A stretch of DNA of 64,000 bases from Trinickia soli (GCF_002879855.1 NZ_PNYB01000003.1:124001-188000); one strand, 5' to 3'; shown: positions 19,219 through 28,023, counted from the first letter of the stretch. Notes: generated by a model not told the origin, from the letters alone. Numbers and translations are program-made.

Positions 19219-20232
19219 TTAAGCGATGAATTCGGCGTAGCGCGGCAAGTCGACGTTGCCGCCGCTGACAATCACGCCCACCCGTTTGCCTCGCGCAGGC
19301 ACGATGCCATGCATGACGGCCGCTGCGGCGAGACACCCGGTGGGTTCGACGACCATCTTCATGCGCTGAGCGAAGAAGCGCATCGTCTCGATCAGCTGCG
19401 CGTCGCTGACCGTTTCGATCCGCGAGACCAGGCGCTGAATCACAGGGAAGGTGTAATTGCCCAGGAATGCCGTGGCAGCCCCGTCGGCGATCGTCCGCGG
19501 CGGGTCGATTCTGACGATTTCACCGCGCGCGAGCGACTGCTGGCCGTCGTTGCCGGCTTCCGGCTCGACGCCGATGATTTCACAAGACGGGCTCAGCGCT
19601 GCTGCCGACAAGGCGCAGCCCGACAGCAGGCCTCCGCCGCCGAGACAGACGACGAGCACGTCGAGCGGCCCCGCCTCCTCGATCAATTCCTTCGCCACCG
19701 TGCCCTGTCCCGCCATGACGTGCGGATGGTCGTACGGCGGAATCAGCGTCATGCCGCGCTCCTGCGCGAGACGCCGCCCGATCGCGTCCCGGTCTTCCGT
19801 GTAGCGATCGTAGAAGACGATCTCGCCGCCGTACCCTTTCGTCGCTTCGACTTTGGCGGCTGGCGCATCCTTGGGCATCACGATGGTGGCGCGAATGCCA
19901 GCGAGCTTCGCCGACAGCGCGATGGCCTGCGCATGATTGCCCGACGAATAAGTGATCACACCGCCCGCACGCGCCTGGGCGTCGAAGTGCGAAATCGCGT
20001 TATACGCGCCGCGGAATTTGAACGCGCCCATGCGCTGGAAATTCTCGCACTTGAAGAAGACCGAACCGCCGATGCGCTCGTCGAACGTTCTGGAACTGAG
20101 AACGGGCGTGCGATGCGCAACGCCGTCGATGCGCGACGCGGCATCGACGACATCATCGAAAGTGGGAAGGGCAAGCGCTTCTTGCATGGGTGAAAAGGCC
20201 CGCGACGCAGGCAATGGTGACTGAAGACGCAT
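19219..20232 (-). CDS. Serine/threonine dehydratase-like PLP enzyme
   Basis: A fold-type II PLP enzyme of about 337 residues, or 322 if the ATG at 20187 is used. The Schiff-base lysine lies in MGAFKFRGAYN, the substrate loop is SSGNHAQA, and the phosphate-binding glycine loop is GGGGLLSG. Such enzymes eliminate ammonia from serine, threonine or threo-3-hydroxyaspartate. The short single-domain length without an ACT domain favours catabolic or hydroxyaspartate lyase-type members over biosynthetic IlvA. The start is uncertain: 20232 has a GGAAG further upstream, while 20187 gives the more usual N-terminus. Confidence 0.82.
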   Translation of the reverse strand: MRLQSPLPASRAFSPMQEALALPTFDDVVDAASRIDGVAHRTPVLSSRTFDERIGGSVFFKCENFQRMGAFKFRGAYNAISHFDAQARAGGVITYSSGNHAQAIALSAKLAGIRATIVMPKDAPAAKVEATKGYGGEIVFYDRYTEDRDAIGRRLAQERGMTLIPPYDHPHVMAGQGTVAKELIEEAGPLDVLVVCLGGGGLLSGCALSAAALSPSCEIIGVEPEAGNDGQQSLARGEIVRIDPPRTIADGAATAFLGNYTFPVIQRLVSRIETVSDAQLIETMRFFAQRMKMVVEPTGCLAAAAVMHGIVPARGKRVGVIVSGGNVDLPRYAEFIA

Positions 20233-20374
20233 TGTCCCAGCTTCCGCGTTCGTTTGCGATATAGCCGAACGGCTAACGCGAACCGTACGCAAACATCAGG
20301 ACGCGCACGTCTTAACCGCGCCGCAGACGCGCCGACGGCGCAACCCGGCGGGAAGCCGGCGTTGCGCCGTCGAG

Positions 20375-20398
20375 AACGAAAGCCCGCGCGGGCCTTCC
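20375..20398 (-). terminator. Probable terminator of the small exported-protein gene
   Basis: The palindrome GCCCGCGCGGGC at 20382-20393 is flanked on the minus strand by AAG before and TTTCGTT after. It lies about 25 bases past the stop codon of the gene at 20421-20729. The T-tract is interrupted, so termination strength is uncertain. Confidence 0.5.
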
Positions 20399-20420
20399 GG
20401 CAAATGCGTCAGCGGCGTGC

Positions 20421-20729
20421 TTACCAACGACGCCAGTGATGGTGGTGGTGCCAACCGCCGTGGCGCCAACCGCCGTAGTAGCCACCACCATAGCCACCGC
20501 CGTAGTAACCGCCGACCACGACGGGCGGCGGCCCGTAATAGACCGGCGCCGGCGCGTAGACCACGGGCGGCGGCGGCGCGTAGTACACCGGCGGCGGGGC
20601 CTCGTACACGGGGTAAGCCGGCGCAACCGGGATCCCGATACCAATGCCGACCGATACGTGAGCCTGCGCCGTTGCGGCGAACCCCGCGCACAACGCAGCG
20701 GCGGCGGCCAATGTAACAAGCTTCTTCAT
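20421..20729 (-). CDS. Small exported Pro/Tyr/Gly-rich protein with histidine-rich tail
   Basis: A 102-residue secreted protein of unknown function. It has a clear signal peptide (MKKLVTLAAAAALCAGFAATAQA) and a mature part of low complexity. The first portion alternates hydrophobic residues with Pro and Tyr (VYYAPPPPVVYAP type), then a Gly/Tyr-rich run, then a tail with five consecutive histidines. AGAGGA lies just upstream of the ATG. Similar proteins are common in Burkholderiaceae; the His tail suggests metal or surface binding, but this is a guess. Confidence 0.7.
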   Translation of the reverse strand: MKKLVTLAAAAALCAGFAATAQAHVSVGIGIGIPVAPAYPVYEAPPPVYYAPPPPVVYAPAPVYYGPPPVVVGGYYGGGYGGGYYGGWRHGGWHHHHHWRRW

Positions 20730-21039
20730 GACTGTTCCTCTGGCGAATGTGCAGACGCGCCCACTGCAACGGCGGGCACACTGCATCCCATGCTTCAAAT
20801 GTATAGAAAAAGCATCGGCCAGGGGCTGGGCATTTGTTGCAAATTGCAATCCGGACGCCGCCTCCAGGCCTCCTGCGCGGAGCGCCGCGAAGCGCGGCAA
20901 AGCGCGGCAAAGCGAGACGGGCAATATTTTACCGCTCGGCCGAAGAACGCCTCGCCGCCGTCGGTAATGTTTAATTACAAATCCGTTGCACAGAACGCAC
21001 AGTCCTTGCGAAGGCGCGCAAGCGCACGGCGCCGCGCCG
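20730..21039. other. 310-base intergenic region with short tandem repeat
   Basis: No gene seen. It should contain the promoter of the small exported-protein gene on the minus strand; TATACAT around 20800-20810 (minus strand) is a candidate -10. Two to three imperfect tandem copies of GCGCGGCAAA lie at about 20885-20912. Confidence 0.4.
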
Positions 21040-21201
21040 TCATCCCACTTTGACGTAGGTAAACTCGCGTGTGATGCTGGGCGGCACGTACGCCTCCCCG
21101 ATTTTGACGCGCGGCGTCAGCCGCTTTTTCTGGTCCCACCAAAGGCGCCGCTGAGCGCGGCTCAGAAACCGCAAATGTTTGCGGTAGGAAAAAACGTTCA
21201 T
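21040..21201 (-). CDS. Small basic hypothetical protein (53 residues)
   Basis: A 53-residue protein rich in Arg/Lys and aromatic residues (MNVFSYRKHLRFLSRAQRRL then WWDQKKRLTPRVK). The ATG is directly preceded by an excellent GGGAGGT ribosome-binding site at ideal spacing, the main reason to accept it as a gene. No domain is recognised. The charge suggests nucleic-acid or membrane association, without proof. Confidence 0.55.
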   Translation of the reverse strand: MNVFSYRKHLRFLSRAQRRLWWDQKKRLTPRVKIGEAYVPPSITREFTYVKVG

Positions 21202-21458
21202 CGTGACCTCCCATGCATAGCTGCGACGCAAGAACGAAGAACGAAAAACGCAGGCCGGCCCGGCACGCGGCGCACCGGATACGCATCTCAATACGACGCC
21301 CGAAACGCATCGGCGAAAATCGGCACGAACCCCCGTTGCGCAACGGCGCGCGGCAAGGTAAGCGAAATGAATGCCCGCCCCTTTCGCGATGCGCGATACT
21401 GGCGACTTCGCCGCTCTCGCACGCTGTCGCGCCCCGCGCGCCGCGTCCTGCTCATCCA

Positions 21459-22397
21459 ATGCCGCCCTCTTCTACCCGTCCGTTTCCTGCTCGTCCCCGT
21501 CTCGGATTCGTCGGCGTCGGCCGCCTGGCGCGTTGCCTGGCTGCCGGATTTGCCGCCGCGGGCTATCCCGTGGTCGCCGTGGCCGGCCGTTCGCCCGCGT
21601 CCGCACAGCGCTTGGCCGACAATCTGCCGCACTGTCGCGCCGTATCTGACGCTCAGGCGGTCGTCGACGCCTCCGAGCTTGTCTTTTTAGCGGTTCCCGA
21701 TGACAACATCGGTACGATTGCGAACGAATTGCGGTTTGATGCGTGCGACGGACGCTCCATGGCGCTCGTGCATTGCAGCGGCGCGACGGACGTCGAGGTC
21801 CTTGCGCGGGCGCGCGAGCAAGGTGCGCTGATCGGCGGATTCCATCCGCTTTATTTGTTCAGCGGCGAAGCGGCCGATCTCGAACGCATCGCCGGCTGCT
21901 CCGTGACGATCGAGGCGCAAGCCGAACTGGCCGCCGTGCTCGAAGCGCTGGCCCGCGCGCTCGGTTGCGCGACGCTCGCGCTACCCGGCGGGCAACGCAT
22001 GCTGTATCACGGCGCCGCACATTACGCGGCCAGCTTCGCGCTGGCCGCACTTGGCGAGGCCACCGACATCTGGCGCAGGCTGGGTTTCGATGAAGAGCAA
22101 GCCCTGCGGGCTTTGCTGCCGATGCTGGCGGGCACCGTGGAAGCCGCACGCGGGAAGGGCCTGGCAGGTGCGCTGGCGGGCCCTGTCTCGCGCGGCGACG
22201 CCTCCGTCCTCGAACAGCAGCTGGCGGCATTCGAGACGCTCGGCGAGGATCACGCCGCGTTGTATGGGCTGCTCTCGCGCAGGGCCCTTGCGCTCGTTCG
22301 GCGTCGGGCACAGCCGCCCGCTTCCGTCGAAGCGATGGCCGATGCCGTGCAAGCCTCGCTGGAGCGCTCGCTCGCGCGAAGTGCAGGCTCCACGTAA
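21459..22397 (+). CDS. Rossmann-like/DUF2520 domain protein
   Basis: A 312-residue protein with an N-terminal NAD(P)-binding Rossmann fold (LGFVGVGRLARCLAAGFAAAG, about 12-35). Continuation blocks VFLAVPDDNI and HCSGA lead into a C-terminal all-helical DUF2520 domain (about 150-300, starting near GGFHPLYLF). The architecture resembles ketopantoate/pyrroline carboxylate reductases, so an oxidoreductase role is plausible, but no substrate is known. The start at 21459 is chosen because translation further upstream is arginine-rich and untypical. Confidence 0.78.
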   Translation: MPPSSTRPFPARPRLGFVGVGRLARCLAAGFAAAGYPVVAVAGRSPASAQRLADNLPHCRAVSDAQAVVDASELVFLAVPDDNIGTIANELRFDACDGRSMALVHCSGATDVEVLARAREQGALIGGFHPLYLFSGEAADLERIAGCSVTIEAQAELAAVLEALARALGCATLALPGGQRMLYHGAAHYAASFALAALGEATDIWRRLGFDEEQALRALLPMLAGTVEAARGKGLAGALAGPVSRGDASVLEQQLAAFETLGEDHAALYGLLSRRALALVRRRAQPPASVEAMADAVQASLERSLARSAGST

Positions 22398-22481
22398 GCC
22401 GTGATATGGTGACGACCGGCGCGGACCGGCAACGCAATGCCAGCCGCGAGCGCCGCTTAGCAACCTGACAAGAAGGCAACA

Positions 22482-22799
22482 ATGATCAAGGTCAGCATCC
22501 TCTATCCGTTTCGAGAGAACGTTCGCTTCGACATCGACTACTATCGCGACAAGCATATGACGCTTGCGGCGAGGCATTTCGGAGCAGCGCTCAAGGGGTG
22601 GTCGATCGACAGTGGCATCAACGCCGGGGAACCAGGCTCCAAGCCCGGCTTCGTGGCGGCGGGCCATTTCCTGTTCGATTCGATAGAGTCGTTTACCGCA
22701 GTGTTCGAACCCGTCGCCGACGAACTCGTGGCGGACATTCCGAACTACACCGACAGTGCGCCGCAGATTCTCATCAGCGAAGTCGTGATGAGCGTTTGA
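22482..22799 (+). CDS. EthD family protein
   Basis: A 105-residue ferredoxin-like dimeric alpha/beta barrel protein of the EthD family. The N-terminal MIKVSILYPF strand and the DYYRDKHMTLAARHFG helix with the conserved histidine are visible. EthD was first linked to ether degradation by a cytochrome P450, but most homologues are of unknown role. A GAAGGCAAC stretch precedes the ATG. It stands alone between the DUF2520 gene and yggT. Confidence 0.8.
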   Translation: MIKVSILYPFRENVRFDIDYYRDKHMTLAARHFGAALKGWSIDSGINAGEPGSKPGFVAAGHFLFDSIESFTAVFEPVADELVADIPNYTDSAPQILISEVVMSV

Positions 22800-22903
22800 C
22801 GGTTTGCCGCGTGCAGGGCGGCGCGGCCGGCATGGCGCGCCGGGCGACGCACGCGGGCGCCCGGATGTAGCGACAAGATACTCAAAGAAGGGAAGGATCG
22901 AAG

Positions 22904-23467
22904 ATGTTCGGGGATATCGCCCGCTTTCTGCTCAATACCGTGTTCACGTTGTTCGGCGCCGCGCTGATTCTGCGCGCATGGATGCAGGTCGTACGCCTGC
23001 CGCCGTACAACCCCGTGTCGAACGCAATCTTCCAGGCGACGAACTGGCTCGTGCTGCCGCTCAGGCACGCGCTGCCGAGCGCGCGCCGGGTCGACGTGGC
23101 GAGCCTCGTCGCCGTGCTGTTGACGTCGGTTGTCTATGTCGTCGCGATGGTGGCGATTGCCGGCGTCGATCCGCTCGGGTTCGCGCCGGTCATCGCGCTC
23201 GTCTCGTTGCTGACCATCGTCAAATGGGCGCTGAACCTCGTCATCTGGCTGACGATCCTGATGGCGCTGCTGTCATGGCTGAACCCGCACTCGCCGGCTA
23301 TGCCGATCCTTTATCAGCTGACCGCGCCGTTCCTGAACCCGCTGCGGCGCGTGATACCGAATCTCGGCGGCATCGACCTGTCACCGATCCTGCTGTTCGT
23401 CATCGTGCAGGTGTTGCTGATGATCGTGACGCGGGCAGCCGTCTCGCTGACGCTGTTCGGTATTTGA
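22904..23467 (+). CDS. YggT family membrane protein
   Basis: A 187-residue inner-membrane protein with two YggT repeats, each a pair of hydrophobic helices. The first includes ILRAWMQVVRLPPYNPVSNA and the second ILMALLSWLNPHSPAMPILYQLTAPFLNPLRR. YggT proteins have been linked to osmotic or ion stress and, in some bacteria, to division-site organisation; the molecular role is unproved. GGGAAGGATCG precedes the ATG. It is convergent with the DUF190 gene. Confidence 0.88.
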   Translation: MFGDIARFLLNTVFTLFGAALILRAWMQVVRLPPYNPVSNAIFQATNWLVLPLRHALPSARRVDVASLVAVLLTSVVYVVAMVAIAGVDPLGFAPVIALVSLLTIVKWALNLVIWLTILMALLSWLNPHSPAMPILYQLTAPFLNPLRRVIPNLGGIDLSPILLFVIVQVLLMIVTRAAVSLTLFGI

Positions 23468-23495
23468 GCGAAACGGGACGCGAGCCGAAAACCGG

Positions 23496-23828
23496 TCATG
23501 CGTCGGCGCCAATGACGCCGAACGTGGCCGGAATCAGGGTATAAACGGCGCGCACTTTTTCTTTCGACACTGCCTCGACGAGCTTGCGCGCATCGGATTC
23601 GGTCGCGATAAATTCGACTTCGACCGTCAGCGAGCCCTGCAGCTCGAAAAAGCGGTCTTCGTGCAGAACGCGATGTGCGCCGAACCCGGCCATCGCGCGA
23701 AACGCCGACCCGCCCATGATCTCCATGCGCCTCGCACTGGAGAGCAGCCACTCCCATAGCGGTACGCCGCCCAGACGGTGGTTCTCATGGACATAAAACC
23801 GCAACAACACGTATTGCTCGGATTGCAT
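23496..23828 (-). CDS. DUF190 domain protein
   Basis: A 110-residue soluble protein of the DUF190 family, which has a PII-like ferredoxin fold. It begins MQSEQYVLLRFYVHENHR after a strong GGGAGGT ribosome-binding site. The family is often encoded beside crcB fluoride channels and is suspected to regulate ion transport. Here it lies 112 bases downstream of crcB on the same strand and is probably under the same fluoride riboswitch. Confidence 0.85.
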   Translation of the reverse strand: MQSEQYVLLRFYVHENHRLGGVPLWEWLLSSARRMEIMGGSAFRAMAGFGAHRVLHEDRFFELQGSLTVEVEFIATESDARKLVEAVSKEKVRAVYTLIPATFGVIGADA

Positions 23829-23940
23829 GTGACCTCCCGGCGCTACACGGTGTTGTTCGATTTTGCCCCCGGCCGTGCATCGCGGCAACCGTCTGAAACG
23901 ATGCGCATCGTGCCTCGTTCGTGCCCGCGCAGCGCGTCGA

Positions 23941-24327
23941 TCAGGCAGCCACGAGCCACACCCGCGCCGTCCACATCCCGAGCGCCGTCAGCGAGAATGA
24001 CCCGAACAGGTGCAGGCCTGCGGAGAGCAGCGCCCAGCCGGGTTGGTCTTGAGTCAGCAACGTGACGACTTCGAGAGAAAACGTCGAGAAGGTGGTCAGG
24101 CCGCCCATGAACCCGGTGATGACGAACAGCCGCCATTCGGGGGGCAAGCCGGCTTTGGCAGCGAAGACGACTGCCGCGACGCCGATCAGATAGCCGCCGA
24201 TCAGATTCGCGGCGAGTGTCCCGAGCGGGATCGTCGGGAAGATGGCGTTCAGGCCGAGGCCCAACCCCCAGCGCAGCAATGCGCCGAGACCGGCTCCGAC
24301 AAAAATGGAGAGGATCGAGTAAATCAA
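23941..24327 (-). CDS. crcB: Fluoride exporter CrcB/Fluc
   Basis: A 128-residue four-helix membrane protein forming dual-topology dimeric fluoride channels that expel fluoride. Family blocks are visible: [27 protein letters not shown] (with the pore Asn), and [15 protein letters not shown] with the conserved Phe/Thr track. A TTG start at 24327 is used, preceded by AGGA; no in-frame ATG gives the full first helix. A fluoride riboswitch lies about 95 bases upstream, fixing its role. Confidence 0.92.
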   Translation of the reverse strand: MIYSILSIFVGAGLGALLRWGLGLGLNAIFPTIPLGTLAANLIGGYLIGVAAVVFAAKAGLPPEWRLFVITGFMGGLTTFSTFSLEVVTLLTQDQPGWALLSAGLHLFGSFSLTALGMWTARVWLVAA

Positions 24328-24420
24328 CGTGCGGTCCTGATTCGAATCATGATGTCGATCGAACCGGAAAGCGGGGAGCGCTGCGCGAGCAAACGCCTAC
24401 CGATTCCGGCTCGGGGAACG

Positions 24421-24470
24421 GGTAGGCATCATCAGCCACAAGGGCGGTTGAAGGAGGAATGCCATCTCCC
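24421..24470 (-). promoter_or_regulatory. Fluoride riboswitch (crcB motif)
   Basis: On the minus strand the leader reads GGGAGATGGCATTCCTCC, then CAACCGCC, a short loop, and GGCTGATGATGCCTACC. This matches the crcB-motif fluoride aptamer: the GAUGGCAUUCC stem-loop, the AACCGCC strand and the CUGAUGNNGCCUACC segment that form the pseudoknot around fluoride. It lies about 95 bases upstream of crcB. Fluoride binding should switch on crcB and the following DUF190 gene. The expression platform was not resolved. Confidence 0.9.
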
Positions 24471-24624
24471 GTGCGCCGACCGGCGGCATGCGGCCGCGCC
24501 GTAGAACGCAACGAGGCGATACTTTAAGCGCTAGCGCCACGGCAGGCAACCCGGATGCGGCCCACCCGTTGCGCCGGCTACTGTGTTGCTCGTCAACGAG
24601 GGCCGGTTGGCGCGACAGCGGGCT

Positions 24625-25548
24625 TTACGCGGCCCGCGGCGAATGCTGTCGCCCTTCGAACAAATCTCGCTCGCGCGACAACCCTTCGCCCACCACGTCG
24701 AAGAATGCTCTCACGCGAGCGGTGCCTTTCAAGTCCGCGTGCGCAACGATCCACAGCTCGCCCTCGAGACCCGGCGCCGGCGTTTCCATTGCCCGTACGA
24801 CGCCGTCGTCGGCGTCACCGAGATAACACGGCAACAACGCGAGTCCTATCCCCGCACGCGCAGCGGTCAGCTGGTTGACGAGACTGTTCGTTCGGTAAAC
24901 GAAGGCGTCATGCGGTGCGGCTTGCGAAAGCCATTCGGCCGCGGCAATCCCTGTCGCGCCGTACTCCCAGCCGATCAACGCGTGACCCCCGAGTTCGCCT
25001 ATGCTCGAGAACGCCCCACCCGCTTCGGCCAGATAACGCGGCGCGGCATAAAACCCCCAGGCGACCTGCGCGAGCCGGCGCCCCCACAGATCGCCCTCCT
25101 TGGGCCGCACCGGGCGCAGTGCGATGTCGACCTCGCGGCGCGACAAATTCAGCACGCGGTTATCGACGACCAGCTCCACCACCACGCCGGGGTAAGTCTG
25201 CCGAAACGCAGCGAGGTGCCGTGTCAGCCGGCTGTAGGCCAACGTCTCGGACGATGTCACGCGCAGGCGGCCGCAAAGCCGATGATCTCTGCCGGTCAGG
25301 TCGCGATCGAGCGCGAGCGCCTCGTCTTCCATCCGCTCGGCTGCCGCAGCCATGCGCTGCCCCGCTTCGGTGGCTTGGTACACGCCCCCCGAGAGCCGCT
25401 CGAAAAGCCGCACCCCGAGGCGTGTCTCGAGCGCCTTGAGGCGGCGGAACGCCGTCGAATGATCGACGTTCAACCGCTGGGCCGCCACAGTCAGGCTCGC
25501 CGCTCGCTGCACCGCGAGCACCAGACGCAATTCGTTCCAATCGTTCAT
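24625..25548 (-). CDS. LysR family transcriptional regulator
   Basis: A 307-residue LysR-type regulator. The N-terminal winged helix-turn-helix (about 5-62, LTVAAQRLNVDHSTAFRRLKALETRLGVRLFER) is standard. A linker helix and a LysR substrate-binding domain follow (about 88-295). It is divergent from the two glutathione S-transferase genes, with a 177-base shared promoter region, so it probably controls them and itself. The effector is unknown. Confidence 0.88.
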   Translation of the reverse strand: MNDWNELRLVLAVQRAASLTVAAQRLNVDHSTAFRRLKALETRLGVRLFERLSGGVYQATEAGQRMAAAAERMEDEALALDRDLTGRDHRLCGRLRVTSSETLAYSRLTRHLAAFRQTYPGVVVELVVDNRVLNLSRREVDIALRPVRPKEGDLWGRRLAQVAWGFYAAPRYLAEAGGAFSSIGELGGHALIGWEYGATGIAAAEWLSQAAPHDAFVYRTNSLVNQLTAARAGIGLALLPCYLGDADDGVVRAMETPAPGLEGELWIVAHADLKGTARVRAFFDVVGEGLSRERDLFEGRQHSPRAA

Positions 25549-25725
25549 GCCGGAACGTTAAGCGATTGCTTGCGCCACCGCAAGTCAGAATGGCATTTGT
25601 ACAATGGACGTTGCGAATATGCAGATCGTATTCTCTGCGGGTCGTCAACTTCGCTTCGAACCGGCAAACGGCCAAACCGCCACCGCCAAAGCGCGCCACC
25701 CTCCAACCATCGGGAACCGATCGAC

Positions 25726-26352
25726 ATGAAACTCTATTACGCCGCGGGCGCATGCTCGCTATCGCCGCATATCGTCGCCGCCGAAGCGGGTATCGCTCTC
25801 CAGCTCGAACGCGTCAACATCGGCCGTACGCCGCATACGACCGGATCGGGTCACGACTTTGCGGCGGTCAATCCGAACGGCTATGTGCCCGTGCTCGAAC
25901 TCGACGACGGCACATTGCTGACCGAAGGTCCGGCCATCGTTCAATTCCTGGCCGATTTGAAGCCCGAAAGCGGGCTAGCGCCGGCCGCGGGCACGCTCTC
26001 GCGCGCTCAACTTCAATCGTGGCTGAACTTCATCGCGACCGAGTTGCACAAGACGTACAGCCCATGGCTGTTCCATGCCGAATATGGCGCCCAGGCGCAA
26101 ACGGTCGCCCGCGGCAAAATTTCGGAGCGGCTGGCCTACGTCGAGGCGAAGCTGGCCGCCGGCGGCCCCTTTCTGACCGGCGAACGATTCACGGTCGCCG
26201 ACGCGTATCTGTTCACCGTCGTCAGCTGGTCGAAATTCGTCGACGTCGATCTTTCGGCATTCCCGGCATTGCGCGCTTATCTGGAGCGCGTCGCCAAGCG
26301 TCCTGCCGTGCGCGAGGCAATGATGGCGGAAGGATTGAAGGTGCCGGCATGA
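25726..26352 (+). CDS. gstA: Beta-class glutathione S-transferase
   Basis: A 208-residue cytosolic glutathione transferase. The thioredoxin-like N-domain starts MKLYYAAGACSLSPHI with Cys10, the residue that marks bacterial beta-class enzymes. The glutathione loop (NPNGYVPVLELDDG, then EGPAIVQFLAD) is intact. The helical C-domain ends with the FTVADAYLFTVVSW block. It conjugates glutathione to electrophiles or protects against oxidative stress. The start is clear from this N-terminus. Its stop overlaps the next gene as ATGA. Confidence 0.93.
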   Translation: MKLYYAAGACSLSPHIVAAEAGIALQLERVNIGRTPHTTGSGHDFAAVNPNGYVPVLELDDGTLLTEGPAIVQFLADLKPESGLAPAAGTLSRAQLQSWLNFIATELHKTYSPWLFHAEYGAQAQTVARGKISERLAYVEAKLAAGGPFLTGERFTVADAYLFTVVSWSKFVDVDLSAFPALRAYLERVAKRPAVREAMMAEGLKVPA

Positions 26353-27059
26353 TGCGCTCATCGAACGCGCCCACTTACACGTTGGTCAGCCACGCGCTGT
26401 GCCCGTACGTGCAGCGCGTGGCCATCGCGCTGGCCGAAAAGGGCATCGCATTCGAGCGACGCTACATCGATCTGGCCGACAAGCCGGCGTGGTTCGACGC
26501 GATTTCGCCGCTTGGCAAGGTTCCCTTGTTGCTCGTGGACGATCACACCGGGGGAGGCCCCAAGGCCGTCTTCGAAAGCGCGGTGATCTGCGAATTTCTG
26601 GAGGACGTCGGCGCGGGCCCGGCGCTTCATCCGGCCGCTCCTCTCGAGCGCGCGCTGCATCGGAGCTGGATCGAATTTGGTTCGACGATACTCGCGGACC
26701 TCTGGCACTTCGAGACGGCTGCCGACGCCACCACCTACGAAGCAAAGCGCGCTTCGCTGAAAAAGAAGTTCGGTCGCGTCGAAGCGCAATTCGGTGAAGG
26801 TCCGCTGTTCTCGGGGGCGCAAATGTCGCTCGTCGATGCCGTATTCGCACCAATCTTTCGATATTTCGATGTGTTCGACGCGCTCGCGCCGACGGGTGTC
26901 TTCGAGCAAATGCCGAAGCTGCGCGCCTGGCGACGCGCATTGTTCCTAAGGCCGAGCGTGACAGGTGCCGTCCTGCCCGACTACAACGTTCGCTTGCAGG
27001 CGTTTCTGGTCAAGCACGACGCCTATCTGCTTCGGCTCACGCGGGAGGCAGTGCAATGA
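26349..27059 (+). CDS. Glutathione S-transferase family protein (omega-like)
   Basis: A 236-residue glutathione transferase-fold protein. The N-domain has LCPYVQRVAIALAEKG with Cys18 in the catalytic position, SPLGKVPLL, and ESAVICEFLED (Glu-Ser binding glutathione). The C-domain has MSLVDAVFAPIFRYF. The CPYV motif resembles omega or SspA-like members, suggesting thiol transferase or dehydroascorbate reductase chemistry rather than classic conjugation. It overlaps gstA by four bases, so the two are co-translated. An ATGATG doublet leaves the start ambiguous by one codon. Confidence 0.88.
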   Translation: MMRSSNAPTYTLVSHALCPYVQRVAIALAEKGIAFERRYIDLADKPAWFDAISPLGKVPLLLVDDHTGGGPKAVFESAVICEFLEDVGAGPALHPAAPLERALHRSWIEFGSTILADLWHFETAADATTYEAKRASLKKKFGRVEAQFGEGPLFSGAQMSLVDAVFAPIFRYFDVFDALAPTGVFEQMPKLRAWRRALFLRPSVTGAVLPDYNVRLQAFLVKHDAYLLRLTREAVQ

Positions 27060-27075
27060 GCCAGGGCGTTGGCTT

Positions 27076-27124
27076 GCATGACAATACTTAGGTGTTGACC
27101 TAAGTATTGTCATGCGCCTATCAT
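27076..27124 (+). promoter_or_regulatory. Perfect 17-bp inverted repeat overlapping the arsR-type promoter
   Basis: Arms GCATGACAATACTTAGG (27076-27092) and its exact complement (27099-27115) surround a 6-base centre TGTTGA. A promoter overlaps it: TTGACC at 27095-27100 and TATCAT at 27119-27124, spacing 18. The ACTTAGGT..ACCTAAGT core is the kind of operator bound by ArsR-type repressors of ArsR-SRPBCC operons, so autoregulation is likely. It could also form a hairpin that stops read-through from the GST genes. Confidence 0.75.
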
Positions 27125-27157
27125 CGCCCCGGGATGCAAACGATGGAGGTCAATGCT

Positions 27158-27535
27158 GTGAGAGCGCAGATCGGCGGCGCGCGCCAAGGTTCGGCAGTAC
27201 CCGATCCCGCGATGGTGGACCGGGTGTTCCGTGCGCTGTCGGATCCCACGCGGCGCGGTGTGCTGGAGCGGTTGTCTGTTCGCCCCGCATCCGTGAGCGA
27301 TCTGGCAGCGCCATTCGAGATGGCGTTGCCATCCTTCATCGGGCATCTGAAGGTACTGGAGGAAAGCGGCCTCGTCCGTTCGTACAAGAGCGGGCGCGTC
27401 CGGACCTATGAACTCGCCCCGGAGCAGATCAAGCTTGCCGAAGATTGGCTTGGCCAGCAGCGACAACTCTGGGAGCGGCGTCTCGACCGGCTCGATCACT
27501 ATCTAATGAAAATGAAAGAGGAGCACAAAGAATGA
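27158..27535 (+). CDS. ArsR family winged-helix repressor
   Basis: A repressor of about 125 residues. The DNA-binding winged helix spans about 18-95: [45 protein letters not shown], then SGRVRTYEL. Metal-binding cysteines of the ArsR/SmtB type are absent, as usual in the subfamily paired with SRPBCC proteins. GTG at 27158 is preferred because GGAGG lies 8 bases upstream; an ATG at 27134 without a site would add 8 residues. It overlaps the following SRPBCC gene by ATGA. It should bind the palindrome at 27076-27115. Confidence 0.85.
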   Translation: MRAQIGGARQGSAVPDPAMVDRVFRALSDPTRRGVLERLSVRPASVSDLAAPFEMALPSFIGHLKVLEESGLVRSYKSGRVRTYELAPEQIKLAEDWLGQQRQLWERRLDRLDHYLMKMKEEHKE

Positions 27536-28023
27536 CGTCGTCGATTATCAAACTCAACCCCGACCTCGACCTCGTACTCGAGCGCGAAATCGACGTACCG
27601 GTCGAACTCGTCTGGAAAGCGTGGACTACGCCCGAACATCTTCGCCAATGGTTTGCACCGAAGCCTTGGAACATCACGGCGTGCGAAATCGATCTTCGCC
27701 CGGGCGGCGCATTGAACTTCACGATGGCTTCGCCGGAGGGCGGTGAGTTTCCGAACACGTTGTGCTTCCTCGACGTTGCGCCTTGCGAGCGGCTGATCAT
27801 GACCGACGCACTACAGGGCGGCTACCGTCCTTCGACGAATCCGTTCTTCACGGCCGTCGTCGAAATGGAGCGTCGCGGCGCCGGGGCGTTCTACCGGGCA
27901 GTGGCGATTCATGCCGACGACGCTGCGCGCAAGAAGCACGAGCAGATGGGCTTTCACGACGGATGGGGTACCGTCCTCACGCAGATGGTCGATTACATCA
28001 AGGCGGGGCGCGTGTCGCAGTGA
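27532..28023 (+). CDS. SRPBCC (AHSA1-like) domain protein
   Basis: A 163-residue START-like ligand-binding fold protein of the activator-of-Hsp90 C-terminal (AHSA1) group. The first strand [27 protein letters not shown] and the CEIDLRPGG block are characteristic; the C-terminal helix is [15 protein letters not shown]. Such proteins regularly form operons with ArsR repressors, as here with a four-base overlap, and probably bind a small hydrophobic ligand. No catalytic activity can be assigned. Confidence 0.88.
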   Translation: MTSSIIKLNPDLDLVLEREIDVPVELVWKAWTTPEHLRQWFAPKPWNITACEIDLRPGGALNFTMASPEGGEFPNTLCFLDVAPCERLIMTDALQGGYRPSTNPFFTAVVEMERRGAGAFYRAVAIHADDAARKKHEQMGFHDGWGTVLTQMVDYIKAGRVSQ

